From: CAWJLE01 sp963843645
Lineage (GTDB): Bacteria > Chloroflexota > Anaerolineae > DAOTYC01
Length of the DNA stretch: 64,000 bases
Direction: 5' to 3'
NCBI GenBank assembly: GCA_963843645.1
Contig: CAWJLE010000001.1
Span: 496,001-560,000 of the forward strand
Under the pieces are notes generated by a model. The model worked only from the letters and a program-made list of their open reading frames with translations. It was not told where the DNA came from and made no database searches. How positions within the stretch are numbered: the first letter of the stretch is position 1; every line of letters begins with the position of its first letter. The position numbers were made by a program, and so were the translations under genes. Positions 47,203 to 55,301 of the stretch are shown here, piece after piece.

Positions 47203-48029
47203 TCCTTGTAAATCAGCGTGCCGGCGTTCTCGCCGTTGAGCGCGCGGGTGATGTTGCCCGGGACGAGCCCGTTGACGATGAAGACCTTCTTGACGTGCAG
47301 CGAGTTCTTCATGGCCTGCAGCACGGCCCGCTCCACGACCAGGTCGTTGAGGTCCATCCGCAGCAGCTCGTCCAGCTCGATCTCGGGGATGAACTTCGCA
47401 CCCGGATTCTTCTTGGGATCCTCGCTGAACAGACCGCGCTCGTCCTTGATGAAGATGCAGTGATCGCAGCCGAGAACCTCCGCCAACAGGAAGGCGCCCA
47501 CGTCAGTGCGGTGAGGCGGAATACGCCCGGACTCGGGCGGCTCCTCCCACAGCCCGTACGGCGGCATGCCGTGGACGATGGGGATGCAGCCGAGGTTCAG
47601 GTAGGAGGCCAGCTTGGAAATGTCCTCGTGGCCGATCTTGATCCCGCCGCGATTGGCCAGCAGCATGGCGACCATCAGCGCATTCTGCTCGCTGATGGAC
47701 TGGCCCAACCGGGCCAATACGCCGGTCGGCATGCCCAGGTCCAGCGCAATCGAATAGACGTGGCGCGAGCGAGTGCCGCCGCCGGTGGACAGGATGATCT
47801 TCTTGTCACGCCGATTTTCGACGATCTCGTCGAGAATCGGGAAGACGGCCACGCGGCCCCGATCCAGGATGCTCTGACCGCCGATCTTGAGTAGATGCAC
47901 GTCCGGCATGATGCGAAACGGCTTGCCGGTCTTCGTCGAGGCCATCAGCGACTTGTCCATCAGGGATTCACCCATCAGGTCCGACTGGATGTGCAGGCGC
48001 TCGTCACCTTCTTTGCGAACCAGACCCAT
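47199..48029 (-). CDS. Molybdenum storage protein subunit (amino acid kinase fold)
   Basis: 276 residues. The text FRIMPDVHLLKIGGQSILDRG, STGGGTRSRHVYSIALDLG, GMPPYGLWEEPPESGRIPPH and VNGLVPGNITRALNGE follows the Azotobacter Mo-storage protein subunits (MosA/MosB) along the full length, as distinct from ordinary UMP kinase. Such proteins form a hexameric cage that packs molybdate or tungstate clusters using ATP. Only one subunit gene is present, so the cage may be homomeric. It lies 39 bases downstream of the AAA ATPase gene. Confidence 0.88.
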   Translation of the reverse strand: MGLVRKEGDERLHIQSDLMGESLMDKSLMASTKTGKPFRIMPDVHLLKIGGQSILDRGRVAVFPILDEIVENRRDKKIILSTGGGTRSRHVYSIALDLGMPTGVLARLGQSISEQNALMVAMLLANRGGIKIGHEDISKLASYLNLGCIPIVHGMPPYGLWEEPPESGRIPPHRTDVGAFLLAEVLGCDHCIFIKDERGLFSEDPKKNPGAKFIPEIELDELLRMDLNDLVVERAVLQAMKNSLHVKKVFIVNGLVPGNITRALNGENAGTLIYKE

Positions 48030-48067
48030 TTTTCGACTCCTAATTCAAAATAGAAGCTGCGCCGGCC

Positions 48068-49381
48068 CTAAACCACCACGAAGTAGCTCTTGCAGGCCAG
48101 GTCGATCAGCTCAGGTGTCAGCGCCGGCTCCAGTCCGCGGTAGCCGGCGATGTCCACCAGCTCATCGACGATGTCGCGCGGATGGCAGGCCCGCAGCCGG
48201 GCCTTCGGCTTCAAGTAGTACTCCTGCAGGAGGTACGCCAGGCCCTGCTCGTCATAGGCCACCTTGCGGCTCCGGCACACGCGCTTGAAAATCTCGCGGT
48301 AGTTCTCGAAGCTCGGATCGACGATCTCGACCTTGTAGCGGATGCGACGCAGGAACGCCTCATCCACGAGGTCGCGGGGCTCCAGGTTGGTGGAGAAGAC
48401 GATGAGGACCTCGAACGGGACCTCGATCTTCCGCCCGGTGCGCAGCGTGAGGTAATCGATCCGTTTTTCCAGCGGCAAGATCCAGCGGTTCAGCAGATCG
48501 CGCGGACGCACGAGTTGCCGGCCGAAGTCGTCGATCAGGAACATGCCGCCGTTCGCCTTGAGCTGGAAAGGCGCCTCATAGTACATCGAGGCGTCGTCGA
48601 ACACCAGGTCCAGGCCCTCCAGCGTCAGCTCGCCACCGACGATGATGACCGGGCGGTGAATCCGGACCCACCGCTGGTCCGGCTTCCCTTGTGAGCGGCG
48701 ATCCGGCACCTCGTCCTCGCTCTCGTCGGCGCGAACGTGGTTCACGTCATCGAAAACCTTGATCACCTGGCCATCGACCTCGATGGCGTATGGAATCACG
48801 ATGTCATCGTTCAGGATGATCCGGCCGATGCTCTCGGCGATGGCCGTCTTGCCGTTGCCGGGCGGGCCGAAAAGGAAGATGGAACGCCCGGAGTTCACAG
48901 CCGGCCCGATCTGGTCGAACACGTTGTCGTCAAGCACCAGGTGCGACAGGGTGCTGCGAATCACCTGAGGATTCACCGTGACGTGGCGGGCGGTCTGCCG
49001 CCGCATGGCCTTGTTGTACGCGGTGAGGGCAACCGGCGCCGGTCCAGCGTACTGTCCGCGATCCAGCACCTCTCGCGCGCGGACGCTGCCCCTGTTGGTG
49101 ATGGCCAGCCGGTATGCAGCCTCGTTGAGGCCCGCTCCACCCTTGACTTCGACCATCTGCTCGCGTTTCAGGAACTCGACGATCTGATCGACGACGCCGA
49201 TGAACGGCAGCTTGACGATCTCGCAGATGTCGGCTCCCGCCATGTTGCCCTGGAAATAGAGCACCTTGAGGACCAGATCCGACAGGAAGCCGATGCCCAG
49301 CCCTGTCTCTGCCACAGATTTGGGCTCCAACGGGACGAATCCGGCATGTTCTTCCAGGGCTGCACGTCTCGCACTCACCAC
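48068..49381 (-). CDS. AAA ATPase with N-terminal winged-helix region
   Basis: 437 residues. N-terminal ~100 residues look winged-helix (GNMAGADICEIVKLPFIGVV, GAGLNEAAYRLAITNRG). The ATPase core has SIFLFGPPGNGKTAIAESI (Walker A), GGMFLIDDFGRQ (Walker B), VLIVFSTNLEPRDL (sensor 1) and AFLRRIRYKVEI (arginine finger region). Similar ATPases occur with type IV pilus/Tad genes and with unknown partners. Here it is operonic with the Mo-storage gene. Start at 49381 is the first reasonable ATG or GTG, with no strong ribosome site seen. Confidence 0.78.
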   Translation of the reverse strand: MVSARRAALEEHAGFVPLEPKSVAETGLGIGFLSDLVLKVLYFQGNMAGADICEIVKLPFIGVVDQIVEFLKREQMVEVKGGAGLNEAAYRLAITNRGSVRAREVLDRGQYAGPAPVALTAYNKAMRRQTARHVTVNPQVIRSTLSHLVLDDNVFDQIGPAVNSGRSIFLFGPPGNGKTAIAESIGRIILNDDIVIPYAIEVDGQVIKVFDDVNHVRADESEDEVPDRRSQGKPDQRWVRIHRPVIIVGGELTLEGLDLVFDDASMYYEAPFQLKANGGMFLIDDFGRQLVRPRDLLNRWILPLEKRIDYLTLRTGRKIEVPFEVLIVFSTNLEPRDLVDEAFLRRIRYKVEIVDPSFENYREIFKRVCRSRKVAYDEQGLAYLLQEYYLKPKARLRACHPRDIVDELVDIAGYRGLEPALTPELIDLACKSYFVVV

Positions 49382-49415
49382 GCATCACTCCTCTGTCCCG
49401 CCGGGAAGACCCACT

Positions 49416-49517
49416 TCACTTCCCGACTCCACCTGCGGCCCGACCGCTCCGAACCACGCCATCGGCCCATAGCTGCAATGCCGCCTCCACCGTGTGGAGG
49501 TCAGGCCATTTGAGCAC
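49416..49517 (-). pseudogene. Truncated MNT-type nucleotidyltransferase (antitoxin remnant)
   Basis: GTG 49517 overlaps the HEPN gene end and opens VLKWPDLHTVEAALQLWADG, the usual N-terminus of nucleotidyltransferases paired with HEPN proteins. After 33 codons the frame stops. The catalytic GSxxxG-DxD region is missing, so the partner is broken here unless a downstream indel explains it. Confidence 0.45.
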
Positions 49518-49905
49518 CGACGAAGTCAACGATCTCACCGGCATAACGCACCGCCTCGCCGCCCTGCAGCGCTCCATAGTGCTCGAAGGGAGCCCCAAAG
49601 CCGTTGGGGTCACGCGTCGGAATGTAGTAAGCGTCCAGCACTCGCGCTTTATCGACCAGGTCGACAGGAAGATTCAGGGTCGGAGGCAGGTCTTGCAGGA
49701 GGCGAGCGACGACGTGGCCCCAGGCTTCTTGCCCCAGGTGCAGATGCAACGCCTTCACGGCTTTCTCAGCCGCCTGTTGAGCGGCGAAGCACGCCCACTC
49801 GTAACGCTCGGCTCGCCGAGAATCGTCCGCTTGCTCCAGATCCCGTCGCGCCTGCCTGAGCCAATCCGCCGCCCGGCTTGGCACGTCCTCATCCTTCCTC
49901 GGCAC
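49501..49905 (-). CDS. HEPN domain protein
   Basis: 134 residues, all helical. WLRQARRDLEQADDSRRAER and YEWACFAAQQAAEKAVKALH form the HEPN core, with DAYYIPTRDPNGF as the helix-4 region. HEPN proteins pair with MNT nucleotidyltransferases as toxin-antitoxin systems in which MNT modifies the HEPN RNase. The partner here is only a fragment (49416-49517). The classical Rx4-6H RNase motif is not obvious. Confidence 0.85.
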   Translation of the reverse strand: MPRKDEDVPSRAADWLRQARRDLEQADDSRRAERYEWACFAAQQAAEKAVKALHLHLGQEAWGHVVARLLQDLPPTLNLPVDLVDKARVLDAYYIPTRDPNGFGAPFEHYGALQGGEAVRYAGEIVDFVGAQMA

Positions 49906-49982
49906 TCTTGGCAGGTGACCACGGCCGACCGCCGGGAGTGCGCCCCAAAAGCGTCCGCAGTTGGTGGATCAGCGTCAACAAG

Positions 49983-50831
49983 TCAGTCTTCCGGCTTCCG
50001 TGCAGCCTGAGTCGAGATCCGCTCGTAGAGCCGCTTCAGGTTTCCCTGGTGGAGCTGCTGGACCAGGCCGTTCAGAGGGATGCGCGACTTTCCGCACTTC
50101 TCGATGTCGAGCGAGAGCACGTCACGCAATCCTGCGCCTTCCTCGACGGCTTCCACGACACAGCGTGTGATCTCGCGAAGATAAGCGATGCTCGAATCGA
50201 TGGTCTCGTTGATCTCGCCCCGCAGCAACACCTCGCCGTGTCCCTGTACGATGTTCTCCAGGTTCATCTTGCGGATCGTCTTGAGCGATTCGATCATGTC
50301 GTCCACGTCACCCCAGACCACGTACGGCACCGGCATCATGGCATCGCCCGAGAACAGGATGCGGTCTTCTTTCACCAATGCAACGATGGAATCGGCGGTG
50401 TGGCCCGGCATGTGCATGAGTTGGATCGTCTTGCCGCCCAAACGCATCGTCAGCTCGCCATCGAACGCCAGGTTCGGCAAACGGATGACCACGCGGGACA
50501 GGTCGGGATTCTGCTCCTTGGCTTCCTCCAGGCCCTCCTCGGCGTGCTTCACCATCTCCTGGCGGCAGAGCCGGTGCGCCACCACGTCCGCCTCGGGAAA
50601 CATGAAGTTGCCGAAGACGTGGTCGGCGTGCGAATGAGTGTTGACGACGAACCGGGTCTGCCCCGGCGGCTGGCTTCTGACGAAATCGACGATCTCGCGC
50701 GTCTCAGACGGGAACGGCAGGGTATCTATGATCACCGCACCTTCCGGCGTCAAGACTACACCCGATGTTACCTGTGCATAAACGTCGCTCGTGAAGACAT
50801 AAATGTCTTCACTAACCCGTTCCCTAGTCAT
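49983..50831 (-). CDS. Metallo-beta-lactamase-fold hydrolase
   Basis: 282 residues. THSHADHVFGN is the HxHxDH metal motif; HMPGHTADSIV, FSGDAMMPVP and NIVQGHGEVLL give the later His, bridging Asp and last His. The C-terminal ~70 residues (LREITRCVVEAVEEGAGLRD) form a helical extension as in quinoprotein-relay SoxH/glyoxalase-like members. Substrate unknown. Confidence 0.87.
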   Translation of the reverse strand: MTRERVSEDIYVFTSDVYAQVTSGVVLTPEGAVIIDTLPFPSETREIVDFVRSQPPGQTRFVVNTHSHADHVFGNFMFPEADVVAHRLCRQEMVKHAEEGLEEAKEQNPDLSRVVIRLPNLAFDGELTMRLGGKTIQLMHMPGHTADSIVALVKEDRILFSGDAMMPVPYVVWGDVDDMIESLKTIRKMNLENIVQGHGEVLLRGEINETIDSSIAYLREITRCVVEAVEEGAGLRDVLSLDIEKCGKSRIPLNGLVQQLHQGNLKRLYERISTQAARKPED

Positions 50832-50929
50832 TCATGTCTCCCCTGGTCAGAGCGGTTCGCGCCTGTTGAGTTTAGGATCGATTAGTGAGAATATCACAAA
50901 CGAAATGCGATGTCAAGAGCAAACATAAA

Positions 50930-50965
50930 GAAGACCACCGGATTGAGAACAATCCGATGGTCTTC
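50930..50965 (-). terminator. Terminator downstream of the hydantoinase operon
   Basis: 15-base arms (50930-50944 and 50951-50965) pair with one G-U-type mismatch around a 6-base loop, with TTTATGTTT following on the minus strand. It lies 237 bases past the end of the hyuB-like gene. The rest of 50832-51201 holds no other recognisable feature. Confidence 0.65.
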
Positions 50966-51201
50966 GTCAACTGTTTTGTCTAAAAGAGTTCCCCGCTGTG
51001 CCGTGTGCTACGTAGTTTTGAACCTGCATTCGCAGGTGGGAGTCTATCTACAGGTTTCTGCCTTACCCTCAACAGGCTACCGCATCCCCTCTAGAAGCCA
51101 ACTCCCTACTACATAGTGTTGGCTCAAAACGAAGCTCGCATCACGAGCACAGCAGGGTTCCATATGCTGATGTTAGCATGAATCACCCAAAAACGCAAAT
51201 T

Positions 51202-52992
51202 CTAGGCGTTTTGGCCCACTGCCGCACGCAGCCGGCGGGTCTCATCGAGGTCGATCCGGTAGCCGCCGGACGGCTCGTCTGGGACGACAGCCACTCCATA
51301 ATCCCTGCGGGCGCTCGCGACGGACACGTAGCCATCGATCACGTCACGCAGGACGCGCTCCGGCTCGCGCTCGAATGGATCGCCGTAGCCGCCCCCGCCG
51401 GACGTTCGCAGGCGGATGCGATCCCCGGTCGACACGATGACGTTCGAGAACTTCGTCGAAATAGGTACGCCACACGCCTCGGAGAACGAACGGAACGTGG
51501 TGTCGCCGGCCTTCTGGATCGCAATCTCCGAGGTGCCGGCGGTGCCTCCGCCAAAGACGCCCCAGGGCGGCACCGCTGAGCGGTCGAACAGGGCGCTCAC
51601 GATGATCTCCGGCGCGAGCACCTCGACGATCCGCTCGGTGCCCAGCCCGCCTCTGAATCGGCCCGGCCCGCCGGAATCGGTGATCAGGCGGTAGGATACG
51701 TTCATGAACGGATAGCGGTGATCGAAGATCTCCACCGGGTTGTTGCGGCAATTGCCGTTGGCGATGTTGACCACGTTGTTGCCGTCGGCAAACGAACGCG
51801 CACCCCAGCCCACCCCTTCGAAGTGATAGTTGGTGTAGAACTCGTGCGTCTCCGGGTGGAAGCCGCCAAACAGGAAATTGGCGGCGGTGGCACCGTGCGC
51901 CCCGGCCACGCGCTGGGGGATCGCGGGCGCCAGCGCGCCGATGACCATGTCCACGATCCGCGGATGGGTCTCCGTATTTCCGGCGACCGACGGGCCGGGA
52001 TGAACCACGTGCACGATGGTGCCAGGCTTCGTCACGATGTGAATGGGGCGGTAGCAGCCGGCGTTGCGCGGGATGTTCTTGTCCGTCAGGTGGAACATCG
52101 CATTGTACGTGGCCGAGGCCGTCACCCCAAACGTCGCGTTGATCGGCCCGCGCGCCTGCGGGTCCGAATCCGAGTAGTCGGCGGTGATCTCGCCGTCTTT
52201 CACCGTCAGCCGCAGGCGAATCCAGACCGGCCTGTCCACCACGCCGTCGTTGTCCATGCAGTCTTCGAAGCAGTAGGTGCCGTCAGGGATGCGCGCGATC
52301 TCCGCCCGCATCCAGCGCTCGGAGTGGTCCATGAGCTGCTTGGATGCGGCGCGCAAGAAATCGCGCCCGTATCGGTCGATCAGGCCGAGCAGCCGGCGCT
52401 CGGCGATGTTGAGCGAGCCGATCATGGCATGGAAGTCGCCCCACGAGTTGCGCGGAGTGCGGTGGTTGGCCAGGATGATGTCCCAGATGTCCTTGACCGA
52501 CTCGCCGCGCCGCACGATCTTCACGGGCGGCAGCCGCAGTCCTTCCTGGTAGACCTCCGTCGCGTTGGCAGCGAACGAGCCCGGGGCCATGCCGCCGATG
52601 TCCGCCACGTGGCCGATGTTTGCCACGAAGCCGAACAGGTGGTCGCCGTGGAACACTGGCTTCAAGAGCATGTGCTCGGGCATGTGGCAGCCACCCCGGT
52701 ACGGGTCGTTGTGGATGACCACATCACCCGGGTCGAATCCATCGAGCCCCAGCTCTTCGATGGTCCATTTCACGGTGAAGTTGATCGCGCCGAGCATGGC
52801 CGGGCAGAATTCCGCCTGGGCCATCATCTCGCCGTCGCGGTCGAAGACGACGCACGAGAAATCCAGACCCTCATTGAAGATGGTCGAGTAAGACGTGCGG
52901 ATCATCGCGATGCCCATCTCGCGGCAGATGTTGACCAGGTGATTGTCGATGATGCTCAATGTGACCGGATCGATACTGTTGCTCACCGGCAT
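51202..52992 (-). CDS. Hydantoinase B/oxoprolinase family protein
   Basis: 596 residues. Family words: SIDPVTLSIIDNHLVNICRE, DVVIHNDPYRGGCHMPEHML, GHVADIGGMAPGSF, GNTETHPRIVDMVIGAL and TSGGGGYGDPFEREPERVL. With the A subunit it makes an ATP-dependent hydantoinase, 5-oxoprolinase or acetone-carboxylase-like enzyme; the substrate cannot be read. ATG 52992 follows GGAGG and overlaps the A-subunit stop by 10 bases. Confidence 0.92.
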   Translation of the reverse strand: MPVSNSIDPVTLSIIDNHLVNICREMGIAMIRTSYSTIFNEGLDFSCVVFDRDGEMMAQAEFCPAMLGAINFTVKWTIEELGLDGFDPGDVVIHNDPYRGGCHMPEHMLLKPVFHGDHLFGFVANIGHVADIGGMAPGSFAANATEVYQEGLRLPPVKIVRRGESVKDIWDIILANHRTPRNSWGDFHAMIGSLNIAERRLLGLIDRYGRDFLRAASKQLMDHSERWMRAEIARIPDGTYCFEDCMDNDGVVDRPVWIRLRLTVKDGEITADYSDSDPQARGPINATFGVTASATYNAMFHLTDKNIPRNAGCYRPIHIVTKPGTIVHVVHPGPSVAGNTETHPRIVDMVIGALAPAIPQRVAGAHGATAANFLFGGFHPETHEFYTNYHFEGVGWGARSFADGNNVVNIANGNCRNNPVEIFDHRYPFMNVSYRLITDSGGPGRFRGGLGTERIVEVLAPEIIVSALFDRSAVPPWGVFGGGTAGTSEIAIQKAGDTTFRSFSEACGVPISTKFSNVIVSTGDRIRLRTSGGGGYGDPFEREPERVLRDVIDGYVSVASARRDYGVAVVPDEPSGGYRIDLDETRRLRAAVGQNA

Positions 52993-55097
52993 GTCGTCGC
53001 CTCCCCATACTGAAGACTGTTCTGCTCGTCCGCCGACCCGACGCATGCGTAATCCTCCGGCGTTCCGGTGATCAGCAGCAGGCCGTGCTCGGTCAACGTC
53101 AGCGTTTGGCCGGGATGCACCAAAGTCGTCGAGTCTTCTTCCTCCACGATGGCCGGCCCCTGCAGCCGGGTCTGCCGTCCCAGGTCCTCACGGCGGTAGA
53201 TCGGCGTCTCCAGATAGCCCAGCGTCCTGAAGTAAGTGCGTCGCACCGCCCTCGGGTCCGCCGACGCCCCGTCCCGAACGGCAGCCAGCTCCGGCTTGAT
53301 CGCCTTGCGGTAAGCCGTCACGTTGAAGTGGATCAACTCGATCGTCTCGTCGGGGAAATGATAGCCGTAGAAGCGGTGGTGGTAGGCGTGAAACTCTTCG
53401 AGAGCGGCCTGCAACGAGCCGACGCTGATCTCGCCGTCGGCGAGGGCGATCTCCTGCTCGTAGTTTTGGCCGGAGTAGCGCATATCGATCGAGCGACGGA
53501 CGACCGGCGCGCCCTGGAACCCATCGGCGCGCAGCTCGTCTACCGTCTGGCGGGTCAGCTCGTCGAACTCCCGGCGCACGACGTCGGCGTCCAGCTCATT
53601 GGAGCGGTAGAAGCGCGTCCAGCGCCGGTCGACCTGGACGTCGCCCAGGAGAGTGCCGAACGCCGAACCCAGGCCCGGGTGGGGCGGAACGACGACCTGC
53701 TTCATCTCCAGTGAGGCAGCGAGCGCCGAGGCGTGCAGCGGACCCGCGCCGCCGAAACCCACCAGGGCAAACTCGCGCGGATCGAGCCCTTTCTTAACCG
53801 TCATCAGGCGAATGGCACTGGCCATGTTCTCGTTGACCAGGTCGATGATGGACATCGCCGTCTCTTCCGGGCTGAGGCCCAGACGCTCGCCCAACTCTCG
53901 GACCGCGGCCAGCGCCGGCTCGCGCGCGAGCGCCATGCGCCCGCCCAGGAAGTAGTCGGGATTCAGCCGGCCCAGGACCAGATTCGCGTCGGTGACCGTG
54001 GGCTCCGCACCCCCTCGCCCATAGCAGACCGGGCCGGGTTCCGCCCCCGCGCTCTGCGGGCCGACCTTGAGGAAATTGCCGCGGTCGATCCAGGCAATGG
54101 AACCGCCCCCCGCGCCGATGGTCGTCAGCTCGATGAACGGCGCGGCCACCGGTATTCCGAACTCCCACTCGTATTCCGTGGTGAAGTTGATCGCGCCGCC
54201 GCAGATCGATCCCACGTCGGCGCTGGTGCCGCCCACGTCCAGGGTGATCACGTCGTGGCTGCCGGCCTTCTCGCCGAAGTACCTCCCGGCAATGATGCCG
54301 CCCGCAAGGCCGGACAGCATGCTGTCCACGGGCCGATTCGAGGCGTTCTGGGCGAACACGATGCCGCCGTTCGACTTCATCAGCGCCCAGGGCCGCGTTA
54401 GGCGCCGCTCCCGCAGGCCGCCCGACAGGTCATCCACGAAACGCGCCAGCGTGGGCTTGATGAAGGCGTCGATGATGGTAGTGCTGCCCCGCTCGTACTC
54501 TCGCCAGATCGGCGCCACTTCGTGGGATACGGAGACGGAGAGGCCGGGAAAGGCCGCCAGCAGCGCGTCCCGCAGGGCCTGCTCGTGGACGGGGTTCAGA
54601 TACGAGAACAGGAAGTTGACGGCCACGGCAACGTTACCGTCGCTCCGCAGACACGCGCCGACCTGAGCGACGACCCGCTCGATTTCGGAGGGCTCCAAGG
54701 GCTGGACCACCCGGCCGTGCTTGTCGATTCGCTCGGCAACGCCCAGGCAATCGGGACGAGCCACGAACGGCGCCGGCTTGATCCAGGCCAGATCGTAGTG
54801 GTACTTCCGATTGATGCGCTGGATGTAGGGCACGTCCTCGAACCCGGCGGTCGTCAGGTACAGCACCCGAGCGCCCCGCCGCTGGAGCAGAGCGTTGGTG
54901 CTGATCGTCGTGCCAACCACGAGGAAGTGAATGGATGCCACGTCCAGGCCGCTGCCCGCCAGCGCGTCGAAAACCGCCTGCTCCGGGTGCGACGGCGTGG
55001 AAGGGCACTTGGCATGCACGAATTCGCCCGATTCCTCATCCAACCCGAACAGGTCCGTGAAGGTCCCCCCGATGTCGATCCCGACTCGAACGCCCAT
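52983..55097 (-). CDS. Hydantoinase/oxoprolinase family protein, ATP-binding subunit A
   Basis: 704 residues, actin/acetate-kinase-like ATPase fold. GVRVGIDIGGTFTDLFGLDE (phosphate 1), VVGTTISTNALLQRRG, VITLDVGGTSADVG (phosphate 2), TIGAGGGSIAWID and LVGFGGAGPLHASALA (adenosine loop). It activates the cyclic amide by phosphorylation for the B subunit. ATG 55097 follows AGGAGG closely; the frame remains open far upstream only as an antisense shadow of the SbcC-like gene. Confidence 0.93.
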   Translation of the reverse strand: MGVRVGIDIGGTFTDLFGLDEESGEFVHAKCPSTPSHPEQAVFDALAGSGLDVASIHFLVVGTTISTNALLQRRGARVLYLTTAGFEDVPYIQRINRKYHYDLAWIKPAPFVARPDCLGVAERIDKHGRVVQPLEPSEIERVVAQVGACLRSDGNVAVAVNFLFSYLNPVHEQALRDALLAAFPGLSVSVSHEVAPIWREYERGSTTIIDAFIKPTLARFVDDLSGGLRERRLTRPWALMKSNGGIVFAQNASNRPVDSMLSGLAGGIIAGRYFGEKAGSHDVITLDVGGTSADVGSICGGAINFTTEYEWEFGIPVAAPFIELTTIGAGGGSIAWIDRGNFLKVGPQSAGAEPGPVCYGRGGAEPTVTDANLVLGRLNPDYFLGGRMALAREPALAAVRELGERLGLSPEETAMSIIDLVNENMASAIRLMTVKKGLDPREFALVGFGGAGPLHASALAASLEMKQVVVPPHPGLGSAFGTLLGDVQVDRRWTRFYRSNELDADVVRREFDELTRQTVDELRADGFQGAPVVRRSIDMRYSGQNYEQEIALADGEISVGSLQAALEEFHAYHHRFYGYHFPDETIELIHFNVTAYRKAIKPELAAVRDGASADPRAVRRTYFRTLGYLETPIYRREDLGRQTRLQGPAIVEEEDSTTLVHPGQTLTLTEHGLLLITGTPEDYACVGSADEQNSLQYGEATTCR

Positions 55098-55241
55098 GCC
55101 GCCTCCTGCAATGTCTGTGATGTGCCACAGGAGGATTATAGCGGTTCTGGCGAAGCACGCAAGGCGCCTGCAGTTCTCCCGGTTGGGGGCGTTTTGGCGA
55201 ACCTCCGCGGCGTGATGTAAGATAGGAGCAGCCCGATTCCA

Positions 55242-55271
55242 GATTTCCGAAGCCGTTGGAACTTCGGACGT
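55242..55271. repeat. Degenerate CTTCCGAAG/CTTCGGACG palindrome
   Basis: A diverged single unit of the dispersed palindrome family, in the space between the divergent hydantoinase and SbcC-like genes, 30 bases before the latter's start. Confidence 0.6.
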
Positions 55272-55301
55272 CTCGAGCCAACTGCATCGAGGAGTATTGG
55301 C

